Program-made: the position numbers and the translations under genes
The notes under the pieces: model-generated
The model's input: the letters and a program-made list of their open reading frames with translations, nothing else
What the model was told of the DNA's origin: nothing
Database searches by the model: none
Assembly (NCBI GenBank): GCA_017409915.1
Contig: JAFQRU010000126.1
Span: forward strand, 1 to 16,509
DNA from: Clostridia bacterium
GTDB lineage: Bacteria; Bacillota; Clostridia; Monoglobales; Monoglobaceae
DNA: 16,509 bases
Direction of reading: 5' to 3'
Shown: piece after piece, positions 1 through 7,519 of the stretch
How the letters are laid out: every line of letters begins with the position of its first letter
Position numbering within the stretch: the stretch's first letter is position 1

Positions 1-2
1 AG

Positions 3-401
3 GGTTTTGACCTTATTAATCTTTTTATAATGTATGCTATTGCGGTTATCGGGAACTTCCTTCCCGTGCCATTTATAATTCTTTTGTTCCGTCCCCTTTT
101 AAAGTTCTTTAAAAGGTTCCGCATCTTCCGCGGATTATGCCAGTGGCTTGAAGACAGAACACACAAAAAGGCAGGAAAGATGTCAAGCCTTGGCCCTATC
201 GCCCTTTATCTTTTCGTGGCGATTCCTCTTCCCACAACGGGGGCATGGACAGGGTCAATGATTGCAGGTCTTTTTGATATGCGTCTTAAACGGGCTCTCC
301 CTGCCATATTCTTTGGGATTATGACCTCAGGGCTTATTATGATGCTCCTTTGCAAAATCGGAGCGGAAAGCCTTGGCTTTTTAGGATTCCTCGTAAAATA
401 A
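3..401 (+). CDS. Small multidrug-export family membrane protein (COG2426-like), 5' end missing
   Basis: The frame is open to the left edge, and residues upstream of the first in-window ATG (position 30) still read like the family, so the gene begins before the window and about 40 N-terminal residues are probably missing. What remains is an integral membrane protein. A hydrophobic helix contains VIGNFLPVPFI, a basic amphipathic stretch follows (RPLLKFFKRFR), and then a second membrane block has the PLPTTGAWTGS motif typical of the Sm_multidrug_ex family. A last hydrophobic helix ends in a short tail. The family is named for weak drug-export phenotypes; its real substrate is not known to me, and nothing here reveals it. 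The next gene starts 19 bases after the stop, with an AGAAAGGA ribosome binding site, so the two are probably cotranscribed. Confidence 0.8.
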   Translation, partial: GFDLINLFIMYAIAVIGNFLPVPFIILLFRPLLKFFKRFRIFRGLCQWLEDRTHKKAGKMSSLGPIALYLFVAIPLPTTGAWTGSMIAGLFDMRLKRALPAIFFGIMTSGLIMMLLCKIGAESLGFLGFLVK

Positions 402-419
402 AAGAAAGGACGAATATTC

Positions 420-947
420 ATGAGCGGTAATTTTTACGATTTTGATAAAGACGAGATATTCTCTGAGATTTATATAAACAAGCCAAAAAAGAAACCTATT
501 CAAAAGGAATATGAAATTGAAATTCCTGCGCCGAGAAAAATCGTTGCGACTCCTGTTGATTCGCCGATGCCCTCTTCCCGCGCTCCTCAAAGAAGACCGA
601 AAAAGGCAAGAAAGAAGATGTCTTCTACTGCAATCGCTTTTTCGATTATGGGAATTGCAATCTCCTGCGTTCTGGTTTTTGTTTTTTCAACCCTTGCCGT
701 AATTTTCGGATGGAAATATATTCCTAAGTTTGACAAAAACGAAAAATCCGTTGTTGAAAGTGTTGAGAAGATTGACGAATATATCAATGTAAGCGACGAC
801 GGAAACTCAGTTGAGGTTGTTCCTTATTATCGCGAGACAGAAGGGGACGATGCCCCTCCAACACAGAAAGCCGAGGAAGAAACTTCTGAGGAAGAGACCT
901 CCGAGGAAACTTCAAACAGCGATGTCGAAGTAATTAATATTGACTAA
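420..947 (+). CDS. Unrecognised single-pass membrane protein with acidic repeat tail
   Basis: I do not recognise a family for this 175-residue protein. Residues 1-67 are hydrophilic, strongly basic and proline-rich (KPKKKP near 21-26, RRPKKARKK near 58-66). Residues about 71-97 form one hydrophobic membrane helix ending in FGWKY. Residues 98-175 are very acidic, with three consecutive EEETS/EEETS/EETS units at about 152-164. The positive-inside rule predicts the basic N-terminal part in the cytoplasm and the acidic tail outside. The start is supported by AGAAAGGA about 9 bases upstream. It sits 24 bases before pyrH, so it is probably in the same transcript. It could be an envelope anchor or a divisome/wall accessory protein, but there is no motif to support either. 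Confidence 0.75.
   Translation: MSGNFYDFDKDEIFSEIYINKPKKKPIQKEYEIEIPAPRKIVATPVDSPMPSSRAPQRRPKKARKKMSSTAIAFSIMGIAISCVLVFVFSTLAVIFGWKYIPKFDKNEKSVVESVEKIDEYINVSDDGNSVEVVPYYRETEGDDAPPTQKAEEETSEEETSEETSNSDVEVINID
873..914 (+). repeat. In-frame tandem repeat (15, 15 and 12 nt) coding for EEETS/EEETS/EETS
   Basis: Three consecutive direct units start GAGGAAGA (873 and 888) or GAGGAAAC (903). The first two are 15 nt and the last is a 12-nt version lacking one codon. All keep frame inside the acidic C-terminal tail of the preceding membrane protein. Copies differ at third positions, so the array is probably old or under protein-level selection. Length variation between strains by whole codons would be expected. 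Confidence 0.7.
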
Positions 948-971
948 TAAATATAAAAGGAGCTTTGAGAA

Positions 972-1676
972 ATGGAAAGTAAGTACAAAAGAGTAATGCT
1001 TAAAATCAGCGGCGAAGCTATGTCAGGGGGAAAGGGATTCGGTCTTGACACCCCGACAATTGATGAGATTGCCAAGAAAATCAAGGAAGCTGTTGATATG
1101 GGGGTTGAGGTTTCAATCGTCGTTGGCGGTGGAAACTTCTGGAGAGGACGCTCAGGCGGAAATATGGACAGAACAAGAGCTGACCATATGGGAATGCTTG
1201 CAACGGTTATTAACTCTCTTGCACTTCTTGACGCAATTGAACAGCAGGGAGTTCCTGCCCGTGTTCAGACTGCAATCGAAATGAGACAGATTGCAGAACC
1301 GTATATCCGCAACCGCGCCGTTCGTCATTTGGAAAAGGGAAGAGTTGTTATCTTCGCCTGCGGAAGCGGCAACCCATTCTTCTCAACTGATACTGCGGCG
1401 GCTCTTCGTGCAGCCGAAATAGGCGCAGAAATTATTCTTTTGGCAAAAGCTGTTGACGGGGTTTATGACAGCGACCCGCATTTAAACCCTGACGCTAAAA
1501 AACTCGATTCGCTCCGTTACATAGATGTTTTAAACAAAGGTCTTGGGGTTATGGACTCAACTGCAACCTCTCTTTGTATGGACAACAATATCCCGATTTT
1601 GGTGTTCGGCTTAAACGACCCTGACAATATTATCAAAGGTCTTAAAGGCGAAAAAATCGGCACAATAGTTTACTAA
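972..1676 (+). CDS. pyrH: UMP kinase (uridylate kinase)
   Basis: This is the bacterial amino-acid-kinase-fold UMP kinase. It phosphorylates UMP to UDP with ATP in the cytoplasm, as part of pyrimidine nucleotide synthesis. The 234-residue length is normal. Visible motifs in order are KISGE (11-15), the GGGN nucleotide loop (52-55), DHMGMLAT (71-78, UMP region), GNPFFSTDTAA (133-143), and KAVDGVYDSDP (159-169). The usual AGGTGNP or similar loop reads ACGSGNP here, a mild variation that should not abolish activity. A strong AAAGGAGC site lies about 9 bases before the ATG. frr follows 26 bases downstream, the near-universal bacterial pairing. rpsB and tsf, which often precede pyrH, are not seen; two membrane-protein genes stand there instead. 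Confidence 0.97.
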   Translation: MESKYKRVMLKISGEAMSGGKGFGLDTPTIDEIAKKIKEAVDMGVEVSIVVGGGNFWRGRSGGNMDRTRADHMGMLATVINSLALLDAIEQQGVPARVQTAIEMRQIAEPYIRNRAVRHLEKGRVVIFACGSGNPFFSTDTAAALRAAEIGAEIILLAKAVDGVYDSDPHLNPDAKKLDSLRYIDVLNKGLGVMDSTATSLCMDNNIPILVFGLNDPDNIIKGLKGEKIGTIVY

Positions 1677-1702
1677 TATAATTTCAGAAAGGAAAGATTA
1701 CT

Positions 1703-2245
1703 ATGAAAAATGCAGAAACAAAAATGGATAAAGCTATCGTTGCCCTTAACAATGATTTTGCGGCAATTCGTGCAGGACGCGCTAACCCTGCTATCTTAGA
1801 TAAGGTTACAGTTGAATATTACGGAGCAGCAACTCCAATTGCTCAGGTTGGAACAATCTCTGTTCCAGAGCCTCGAACAATTGTTATTCAGCCATGGGAC
1901 GGCTCTATTTTAGGCGAAGTTGAAAAGGCTATCTTAAAGTCTGACATCGGTATAACACCAAACAACGACGGAAGATGCATCCGCCTTAACTTCCCTCCTC
2001 TTACAGAAGAGAGAAGAAAGGAACTTGCAAAATCTATCTCTAAGCGTGGCGAAGAGGCGAAAGTTACCGTAAGAGGTATTCGCCGTGACGCAATCGAAGG
2101 CTTTAAAAAGCAGAAGAAAGACGGAGAAATCACAGAGGATGATTTAAAAGGTCTTGAAAACGATATCCAGAAGCTTACTGACAAGTTCGTTAAGGAAATC
2201 GACACAATCGTAGCTAACAAAGAAAAGGAAATTATGGAAGTTTAA
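1703..2245 (+). CDS. frr: Ribosome recycling factor
   Basis: RRF acts with EF-G and splits post-termination 70S complexes so that subunits can be reused. The protein is 180 residues, close to the usual 185. Characteristic segments are the N-terminal RAGRANP helix (residues about 23-29), the domain-II strands with VPEPRTIVIQPWD, then NFPPLTEERRKEL and the long C-terminal helices ending KEKEIMEV, which form the three-helix bundle. The start is supported by AGAAAGGAAAG just upstream. The gene lies between pyrH and uppS in the classical order. Codon use is biased (many GTT, GCT, ACA and GAA), resembling gap and the binding-protein gene, as expected for an abundant protein. Confidence 0.97.
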   Translation: MKNAETKMDKAIVALNNDFAAIRAGRANPAILDKVTVEYYGAATPIAQVGTISVPEPRTIVIQPWDGSILGEVEKAILKSDIGITPNNDGRCIRLNFPPLTEERRKELAKSISKRGEEAKVTVRGIRRDAIEGFKKQKKDGEITEDDLKGLENDIQKLTDKFVKEIDTIVANKEKEIMEV

Positions 2246-2289
2246 GGCTTCTGGGATTCATTTCCCATGGGCTTTGACGGAGGCTCGCT

Positions 2290-3033
2290 ATGCTTTTTAA
2301 AAAGAAAAAAGAGGAAGTCCGCTCAATTGACCCAAGTAATCTCCCCCGTCATATCGGGGTTATTATGGACGGCAACGGAAGATGGGCAAAGAATCGGCAT
2401 CTCCCCAGAAGTGCTGGGCACAAAGCAGGGGCAGACACCTTTGAAAAAATCGTTAAATATTGTGACAAAATTGGCATAAAGGCAATTACTGCCTATGCCT
2501 TCTCCACGGAAAACTGGAACAGGCCTAAGGCAGAGGTTGATAACCTTATGGAGCTTTTATATAACTATCTTCAAATGGCAGAGGAAAAGTTTGCAGGAAC
2601 GAATATTATCCTCCGCGTTATCGGGGACAGAAGTGCTCTTTCCGAGAAAATCAACAAGGCAATTGACCACGCCATAGAAATAACCAACGGTAATACAGGG
2701 ATTATTCTTAATATGGCTTTAAACTACGGCGGTCAGGACGAAATTGTCCGTGCCGCAAGAATTGCCGCCGAGGCTGTCAAGAACGGGGAAATGACACCTG
2801 AGGAAATCACAAAAGAATTCCTTGATAAAAATATGTATACGGGGGATAATCCTCCTGTTGACCTTATTATCCGCCCAAGCGGAGAATTAAGACTTTCAAA
2901 CTTTTTGCTCTGGCAATCGGCATACGCAGAGCTTTGGTATAGCGATATAAACTGGCCTGACTTTTCCGAAAAGGATATGGAAAGGGCAATTATCGACTAT
3001 CAGAAGCGTAACCGCCGATTCGGCAAGGTTTAA
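2290..3033 (+). CDS. uppS: Isoprenyl transferase (undecaprenyl diphosphate synthase)
   Basis: This is a cis-prenyltransferase that condenses farnesyl diphosphate with isopentenyl diphosphates to make undecaprenyl diphosphate, the lipid carrier for peptidoglycan and other wall polymers. It has 247 residues, normal for the family. The signature HIGVIMDGNGRWAK (21-34) carries the Mg-binding Asp27. FSTENW (71-76) and the C-terminal IRPSGELRLSNFLLWQ block (194-209) with AYAELWYSD follow. The last motif is usually R-T-S-G-E or R-T-G-G-E; Pro here replaces Thr. The ATG at 2290 is preferred because a GGAGG lies 6 bases upstream. A short TGGGA/TCCCA hairpin (2252-2267) sits in the 44-base gap after frr but lacks a T-tract. 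Confidence 0.96.
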   Translation: MLFKKKKEEVRSIDPSNLPRHIGVIMDGNGRWAKNRHLPRSAGHKAGADTFEKIVKYCDKIGIKAITAYAFSTENWNRPKAEVDNLMELLYNYLQMAEEKFAGTNIILRVIGDRSALSEKINKAIDHAIEITNGNTGIILNMALNYGGQDEIVRAARIAAEAVKNGEMTPEEITKEFLDKNMYTGDNPPVDLIIRPSGELRLSNFLLWQSAYAELWYSDINWPDFSEKDMERAIIDYQKRNRRFGKV

Positions 3034-3050
3034 AGAAAGGAAGTTTACCT

Positions 3051-3851
3051 ATGAAAACAAGAATTATATCAGCCTTTACCTACGCACCTTTGCTTATTCT
3101 GGCTTTGCTTCAACCTTTCACTTGGGTTTGGGGAATTATAGTTTTGGCAGTTTCCATTATGGGACTTTATGAATTCTATAAAGCAACCGACCTTTTAAAG
3201 AGCAAACCCCTTTGCATTATGGGTTATATTTCAGCGGTTTATTTCACATTGGGGCACTTCTTCGTTTACCCTTTGGGGCTCCCCTTTGTTCTCTGGTTTG
3301 CAGGAATTTTATTTATCCTTATGCTTATCTTCAACCAGAAGATAACCGCGAATATGATAGGCTTAACTCTTCTCAGCTCTGCCTATATCCCTTACCTTTT
3401 ATCCTACATAATTGGCATTCGTCAGATGAATGGCGGAGAGTTTTATATCTGGCTTATCGTAATCTGTGCATTCTTAACCGATACCTGCGCATACTTTACG
3501 GGGGTTGCAATCGGAAAGCATAAGCTTTGCCCGAACCTCAGCCCTAAAAAGACAATTGAAGGGGCAATCGGCGGAACTGTGGGTTGCGGTCTTTTCTGTA
3601 TGTTATTCGGTCTTATTGTAAATAAGTTCTTTAATCAGGATGTAAACTTTTTAAGCCTCTTTATCTTAGGACTTATCGGCTCTGTTTCGGCTCAGCTTGG
3701 GGACCTTACGGCATCAGCTATCAAGAGACAGTACGGCATCAAGGACTACGGTAACTTAATCCCGGGCCACGGTGGAATTTTAGACCGTATTGACAGTATC
3801 ATTTTTGTTGCACCTGTGGTATATACTTATATTACATACTTTGGTATATAA
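3051..3851 (+). CDS. cdsA: Phosphatidate cytidylyltransferase (CDP-diglyceride synthase)
   Basis: This integral membrane enzyme converts phosphatidic acid and CTP to CDP-diacylglycerol, the branch-point precursor of anionic phospholipids and phosphatidylethanolamine. The 266 residues contain about seven or eight hydrophobic segments. The diagnostic CDS signature lies at about residues 222-248: SAIKRQYGIKDYG, then PGHGGILDRID, with the conserved Lys-Asp, His-Gly-Gly and Asp-Arg-x-Asp residues all present. The start has an AGAAAGGAAG site about 8 bases upstream. uppS ends 17 bases before, so the two are cotranscribed. Downstream, the 64-base gap before dxr holds a hairpin with a T-tract. Confidence 0.96.
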   Translation: MKTRIISAFTYAPLLILALLQPFTWVWGIIVLAVSIMGLYEFYKATDLLKSKPLCIMGYISAVYFTLGHFFVYPLGLPFVLWFAGILFILMLIFNQKITANMIGLTLLSSAYIPYLLSYIIGIRQMNGGEFYIWLIVICAFLTDTCAYFTGVAIGKHKLCPNLSPKKTIEGAIGGTVGCGLFCMLFGLIVNKFFNQDVNFLSLFILGLIGSVSAQLGDLTASAIKRQYGIKDYGNLIPGHGGILDRIDSIIFVAPVVYTYITYFGI

Positions 3852-3870
3852 CAATTAAAGACAAATTCAG

Positions 3871-3900
3871 GGGGCGGCAAGTTGCCTGCCCCTTTTAATT
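3871..3900 (+). terminator. Possible intrinsic terminator/attenuator between cdsA and dxr
   Basis: The stem is GGGGCGGC (3871-3878) with GCC (3884-3886) and GCCCC (3888-3892), with one bulged T at 3887 and an AAGTT loop. It is followed directly by TTTTAATTT. GC-rich stems are rare in these intergenic gaps, so the structure is unlikely to be chance. The next ribosome binding site (GAGGT) begins only a few bases after the tail and no good promoter is seen for dxr. It more likely reduces read-through, or protects a processed 3' end, than ends the operon completely. Confidence 0.6.
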
Positions 3901-3915
3901 TAAAGAGGTAAAGAT

Positions 3916-5055
3916 ATGAACATTTCAATCTTAGGCTCAACGGGTTCAATCGGAACTCAGGCCCTCAAAGTTGCAGACGACCTTAAAGGAATTAAAGAAA
4001 TAAATATTAAAGCAATAAGCGGAAATAAGAATGTCCGTCTACTCGAAGAGCAGGCAAGAAAATACTGCCCGGAGATTGTTGCGGTCTTTTCAGAAGAGGG
4101 AGCAAAGGACCTTAAAGTCCGCCTCTCTGACACCCCTGTAAAAGTTGTATGCGGGCAGGAGGGACTTACCCAGGTTGCGACCCATCCCGAAAGCGAAATG
4201 GTTTTATCCTCTATCGTAGGTTCTTCAGGCCTTGTGCCAACCCTTCACGCAATAGAGAGCGGAAAGGACATCGCTCTTGCCAACAAGGAAACTCTTGTAA
4301 CGGCAGGAAAGCTCTTTATGGACAAAATTGCGGAGAAAAAGGTCCGCCTTCTTCCCGTTGACAGTGAACACTGCGCAATTTTCCAGAGCCTTGCGGGAAA
4401 CCGTCATAACAAAATAAGAAAAATTCTTTTAACGGCATCAGGTGGTCCGTTCTTTGGAAAAACCCGTGATGAGCTTAAAGGAGTTACAAAGGAAATGGCG
4501 CTCTCTCACCCCAATTGGAGCATGGGAGCAAAAATCACAATAGACAGCGCAACACTTATGAATAAAGGTCTTGAAGTTATTGAGGCGAAGTGGCTTTTCG
4601 GAGTGGACATCGACGACATTGAGGTTGTTGTTCAGAGGGAGAGCATAATTCATTCTATGGTAGAATATGAAGATTTAAGCGTTATCGCTCAGCTTTCTCT
4701 TCCATCAATGAAACACCCGATTCAGTATGCTTTCACCTATCCCGACAGGCTTCCATCGCCTGACAGAAGGCTTAATTTTGCCGACCTTAAAAAACTTACA
4801 TTCTTTGAGCCTGACGAGGAGACTTTCTCCTGTCTGCGCCTTGCAAAAGAGGCAGGAAAAATGGGCGGAATTATGCCCACAGTTTTAAACGCTTCCAACG
4901 AAGTGGCAGTTGAGAAATTCTTAAAGGGAGAAATCTCTTTCCTCCAAATCGGAGAAACAGTTGAAAAAACTTTAAGCGAATATAAAAACATCGAAAATCC
5001 CACAATAGATGATATATTAAGAATTGATGCAGATGTAAGGGAGCGCTTTAAATGA
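3916..5055 (+). CDS. dxr: 1-deoxy-D-xylulose 5-phosphate reductoisomerase
   Basis: DXR converts DXP to 2-C-methyl-D-erythritol 4-phosphate with NADPH, the first committed step of the MEP isoprenoid pathway, which feeds uppS upstream. The 379-residue length is typical. The N-terminal Rossmann motif is ILGSTGSIG (5-13). The metal site is VDSEH, with Asp149 and Glu151, and MNKGLE with Glu220. The flexible active-site region SHPNWSMG (197-204) and ASGGPFF (174-180) are intact. The fosmidomycin-binding residues therefore look conserved. An AGAGGT site precedes the ATG. Its stop overlaps the rseP start by 4 bases (ATGA), indicating translational coupling. Confidence 0.97.
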   Translation: MNISILGSTGSIGTQALKVADDLKGIKEINIKAISGNKNVRLLEEQARKYCPEIVAVFSEEGAKDLKVRLSDTPVKVVCGQEGLTQVATHPESEMVLSSIVGSSGLVPTLHAIESGKDIALANKETLVTAGKLFMDKIAEKKVRLLPVDSEHCAIFQSLAGNRHNKIRKILLTASGGPFFGKTRDELKGVTKEMALSHPNWSMGAKITIDSATLMNKGLEVIEAKWLFGVDIDDIEVVVQRESIIHSMVEYEDLSVIAQLSLPSMKHPIQYAFTYPDRLPSPDRRLNFADLKKLTFFEPDEETFSCLRLAKEAGKMGGIMPTVLNASNEVAVEKFLKGEISFLQIGETVEKTLSEYKNIENPTIDDILRIDADVRERFK

Positions 5056-6101
5056 CATTTTTGACTATCGTCTTTGCGATTTTATTCTTTTCAGTTATAA
5101 TATTCGTCCATGAATTCGGGCACTTTATCTCTGCCCGTATTTTTGGTGTTACGGTCCACGAATTCGCTATTGGAATGGGGCCAAAGCTCTGGTCAAGAGA
5201 CGGAAAAAGCGGAACGAAATACTCTGTTCGCGCTATCCCAATCGGCGGTTTTTGCCAAATGGAAGGGGAAGACGGCGACAGTGAAGAGGAAGGTTCTTTC
5301 TCCAAAAAGTCCAGTTTTGCCCGTTTTGTTATTTTAGCCTCAGGGGCATTTATGAACATTGTTTTAGGATTTATAATTTCCCTTTTGGTTATTTCCTTTT
5401 CCGCAAAGGGCGGACTTCCCACAACAACGGTTTTAAAGGTTGTGCCCGACGCGCCTGCTTCTTCATATATTGAAGAGGGGGACATTATAACCGAAATCAA
5501 CGGACACAGTGTAAATATCCAGCAGGAAATTTCCGTTGCGCTTTCTTTTTCGGAGAACGACACCTTTGACATAACCGTTAAAAGAGACGGGAAAAAGAAA
5601 AGCTTTGAAAATATTCCTCTTTATGACTACGAGGCCCAGGGGAATACCTATAAAATAATCGGTATTCAAAACGCAATCAAGCCTCCAACCCTTTTCGGCG
5701 TTTTAAGAGAGAGCTTTTTCCAGACAGTTTATATGGGAAAAATCGTATTTTTAAGTCTTGATATGCTCCTTTCGGGAGAGGCAAAGCTCAGCGATCTGTC
5801 AGGGCCCGTTGGAGTTATTGACCAGATGGAAAACGCCGTGACAAGCAGCGGCGGCGGGCTTTTGGGCCTTTTGAATCTTCTGTTTCTTGCAGGTTTCATT
5901 TCTGTTAACATCGGAATTATGAATCTTCTTCCTTTCCCCGCTCTTGACGGCGGAAGAATTTTCTTTATATTAATTGAACTTATCATCAGGCGGAGAGTTC
6001 CGCCCGAAAAAGAGGGAATAGTCCACTTTATCGGTCTTATTCTCCTCCTTGGTTTAATGATTTTTGCCACTTGGAACGACATTTTAAGAATTATAGGTTA
6101 G
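5052..6101 (+). CDS. rseP: RIP (site-2) membrane zinc metalloprotease RseP/RasP
   Basis: This intramembrane protease cuts membrane-spanning anti-sigma factors and leftover signal peptides in the lipid bilayer. The zinc site HEFGH lies at residues 20-24 in the first membrane helix. The second conserved motif, NLLPFPALDGG (291-301), provides the third zinc ligand Asp. A PDZ domain spans roughly 118-185 (LKVVPDAPASSYIEEGDIITEINGHSV). There are about four membrane helices, and the length of 349 is usual for Firmicutes. The ATG overlaps the dxr stop. Substrates cannot be told from this window, as no sigma/anti-sigma pair is present. An MFS gene follows after 11 bases. Confidence 0.96.
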   Translation: MTFLTIVFAILFFSVIIFVHEFGHFISARIFGVTVHEFAIGMGPKLWSRDGKSGTKYSVRAIPIGGFCQMEGEDGDSEEEGSFSKKSSFARFVILASGAFMNIVLGFIISLLVISFSAKGGLPTTTVLKVVPDAPASSYIEEGDIITEINGHSVNIQQEISVALSFSENDTFDITVKRDGKKKSFENIPLYDYEAQGNTYKIIGIQNAIKPPTLFGVLRESFFQTVYMGKIVFLSLDMLLSGEAKLSDLSGPVGVIDQMENAVTSSGGGLLGLLNLLFLAGFISVNIGIMNLLPFPALDGGRIFFILIELIIRRRVPPEKEGIVHFIGLILLLGLMIFATWNDILRIIG

Positions 6102-6112
6102 GTGATTATTAA

Positions 6113-7336
6113 ATGGCTTCATATAAGTCAACAATTCTGTCTTGCTATATCGGATATTTTGTTCAGGCGATTGTAAACAACCTCGCCCCTGTGTTTTTTG
6201 TTATCTTTCAGCAGGATTATAATATCTCCCTGACCCAGATAAGTTTTCTTATCTTCATAAATTTCGGAGTGCAGATTGTAACTGACATCCTCTCGGTTTA
6301 TACGGTGGATAAATTCGGTTGCAGAAATTCAATCGTCCTTGCTCACATCGTAAGCACCATTGGCCTTGTCCTTTTGGGTGTTCTCCCGAAAATTCTGCCC
6401 TCTCCGTATGTCGGAATGATAATCGCCATAGTTTTCTATGCCTACGGAAGCGGACTTATTGAGGTTATGGTAAGCCCTGTGGTTGACGCAATCCCGTCAG
6501 AGAGCAAATCCTCTGCTATGAGCCTTCTTCATTCCTTTTATTGCTGGGGACAGCTTGCCGTTGTTCTATTCTCAACCCTTGCTTTAAAGCTTTTAGGGGG
6601 GCAAAACTGGTTTATTCTCCCAATTATCTGGGCGATTATTCCCTTTGTGAATATCTTTAATTTTTTAAGAGTTCCCTTTGCGCCAATGGTTTCAAAAGAA
6701 GAAAAAACTCCCCTTCGGGAGCTTCTCTCTTCAAAAACCTTTTGTCTTTTCCTTATTGTGATGCTCTGTTCAGGGGCAACGGAAATGACAATCGCTCAGT
6801 GGTCTTCTCTTTTTGCAGAGAGAGGCCTTGGCGTTTCAAAGGTAGTTGGTGACCTTTTAGGTCCCGGCCTTTTCGCTCTTTTTATGGGCTCAGGAAGAAT
6901 TCTTTATGGCTTTTTCGGCAGTCGGATAAATCTTCGTCTTACTCTCCTTTGTTCTGCGGTTCTGGGAATTATATGTTATCTTTTAACATCCCTCTCCCCG
7001 TCCCCTGCTCTTGCCTTGGTGGGTTGCGCCCTTTCAGGTCTTGCTTCAAGCATCCTCTGGCCCGGCTGTTTTTCTCTGGCATCAAGATGTTTTCCAAAAG
7101 GCGGAACAACCCTTTTCGGTCTCCTTGCCTTTTTCGGGGATTTAGGCTGTACCTTCGGCCCATACATAGCAGGAATAGTTGCGGACTTGGTTAAGACCTA
7201 CACAAGCCTCGGTAGCATTTTAGGAACAAATCCCGAACAGGCAGGGCTTAAAGCAGGGATTTTCGTTGCGGGCATTTTCCCTCTTGTTCTTCTTGTGAGC
7301 ATAAAAAAGATTAAGCCTTCAAAAATCGAAAATTAG
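6113..7336 (+). CDS. Major facilitator superfamily transporter
   Basis: This is a 407-residue polytopic membrane protein with about twelve hydrophobic segments in two six-helix halves, separated by a short hydrophilic loop at about 190-205 (PMVSKEEKTPLRELLSS). The helix 2-3 loop reads VDKFGCRNS (residues about 65-73), a degraded form of the MFS motif A. A conserved-looking SAMSLLHSFYCWGQ follows at about 143-156. I cannot assign a substrate. AGGTGAT lies 9 bases before the ATG, and the gene is 11 bases after rseP, so it is probably the last protein gene of the long operon. No terminator separates it from the following tRNA; the tRNA promoter begins 8 bases after its stop. Confidence 0.9.
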   Translation: MASYKSTILSCYIGYFVQAIVNNLAPVFFVIFQQDYNISLTQISFLIFINFGVQIVTDILSVYTVDKFGCRNSIVLAHIVSTIGLVLLGVLPKILPSPYVGMIIAIVFYAYGSGLIEVMVSPVVDAIPSESKSSAMSLLHSFYCWGQLAVVLFSTLALKLLGGQNWFILPIIWAIIPFVNIFNFLRVPFAPMVSKEEKTPLRELLSSKTFCLFLIVMLCSGATEMTIAQWSSLFAERGLGVSKVVGDLLGPGLFALFMGSGRILYGFFGSRINLRLTLLCSAVLGIICYLLTSLSPSPALALVGCALSGLASSILWPGCFSLASRCFPKGGTTLFGLLAFFGDLGCTFGPYIAGIVADLVKTYTSLGSILGTNPEQAGLKAGIFVAGIFPLVLLVSIKKIKPSKIEN

Positions 7337-7344
7337 AAAAATTA

Positions 7345-7373
7345 TTGACTTGAAAATAGTTTTGTGATACAAT
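7345..7373 (+). promoter_or_regulatory. Sigma-A type promoter for tRNA-Leu
   Basis: The -35 box TTGACT (7345-7350) and -10 box TACAAT (7368-7373) are separated by exactly 17 bases, with an upstream TG making an extended -10. Start of transcription is predicted near 7380, about 10 bases before the mature tRNA. The strong consensus match fits a stable RNA gene. Confidence 0.85.
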
Positions 7374-7390
7374 TTTTTTGCTGATAAAAT

Positions 7391-7477
7391 GCGGATATGG
7401 CGGAATTGGCAGACGCGCATGGTTCAGGTCCATGTGAAAGCAATTTCATGCAGGTTCAAGTCCTGTTATCCGCACCA
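7391..7477 (+). tRNA. tRNA-Leu (anticodon CAG)
   Basis: A full type-II cloverleaf is visible. The acceptor stem is GCGGATA (7391-7397) with TATCCGC (7467-7473), then discriminator A and encoded CCA (7475-7477). The anticodon stem is CATGG/CCATG around the loop TTCAGGT, giving anticodon CAG, which reads CUG codons. The long variable arm pairs TGAAA with TTTCA around GCAA. The T arm has GTTCAAGT. The long variable arm and the A discriminator are leucine identity features. The gene has its own promoter and is followed within 2 bases by a terminator stem. Confidence 0.97.
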
Positions 7478-7478
7478 A

Positions 7479-7519
7479 AAAAGAGCTTTGAAAAATCAAA
7501 GCTCTTTTATTTTTTATAT
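7479..7519. terminator. Bidirectional intrinsic terminator between tRNA-Leu and nadE
   Basis: A perfect 12-bp stem pairs AAAAGAGCTTTG (7479-7490) with CAAAGCTCTTTT (7497-7508) around the 6-base loop AAAAAT. On the + strand it runs into TTTTATTTTTT after the tRNA. On the - strand the complement of the A-run next to the tRNA CCA end provides a T-tract after nadE. The nadE stop codon (7514-7516) lies at the foot of the hairpin. One structure thus serves both converging transcripts. Confidence 0.9.

Noticed and set aside
2252..2267. TGGGA/TCCCA hairpin between frr and uppS
   Set aside because: It is a 5-bp stem without a T-tract; too weak for a terminator and not clearly blocking the GGAGG site.
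5048..5572. 174-codon - strand frame opposite rseP
   Set aside because: It is antisense to the zinc-site and PDZ coding region of a clear RseP; no start signals.
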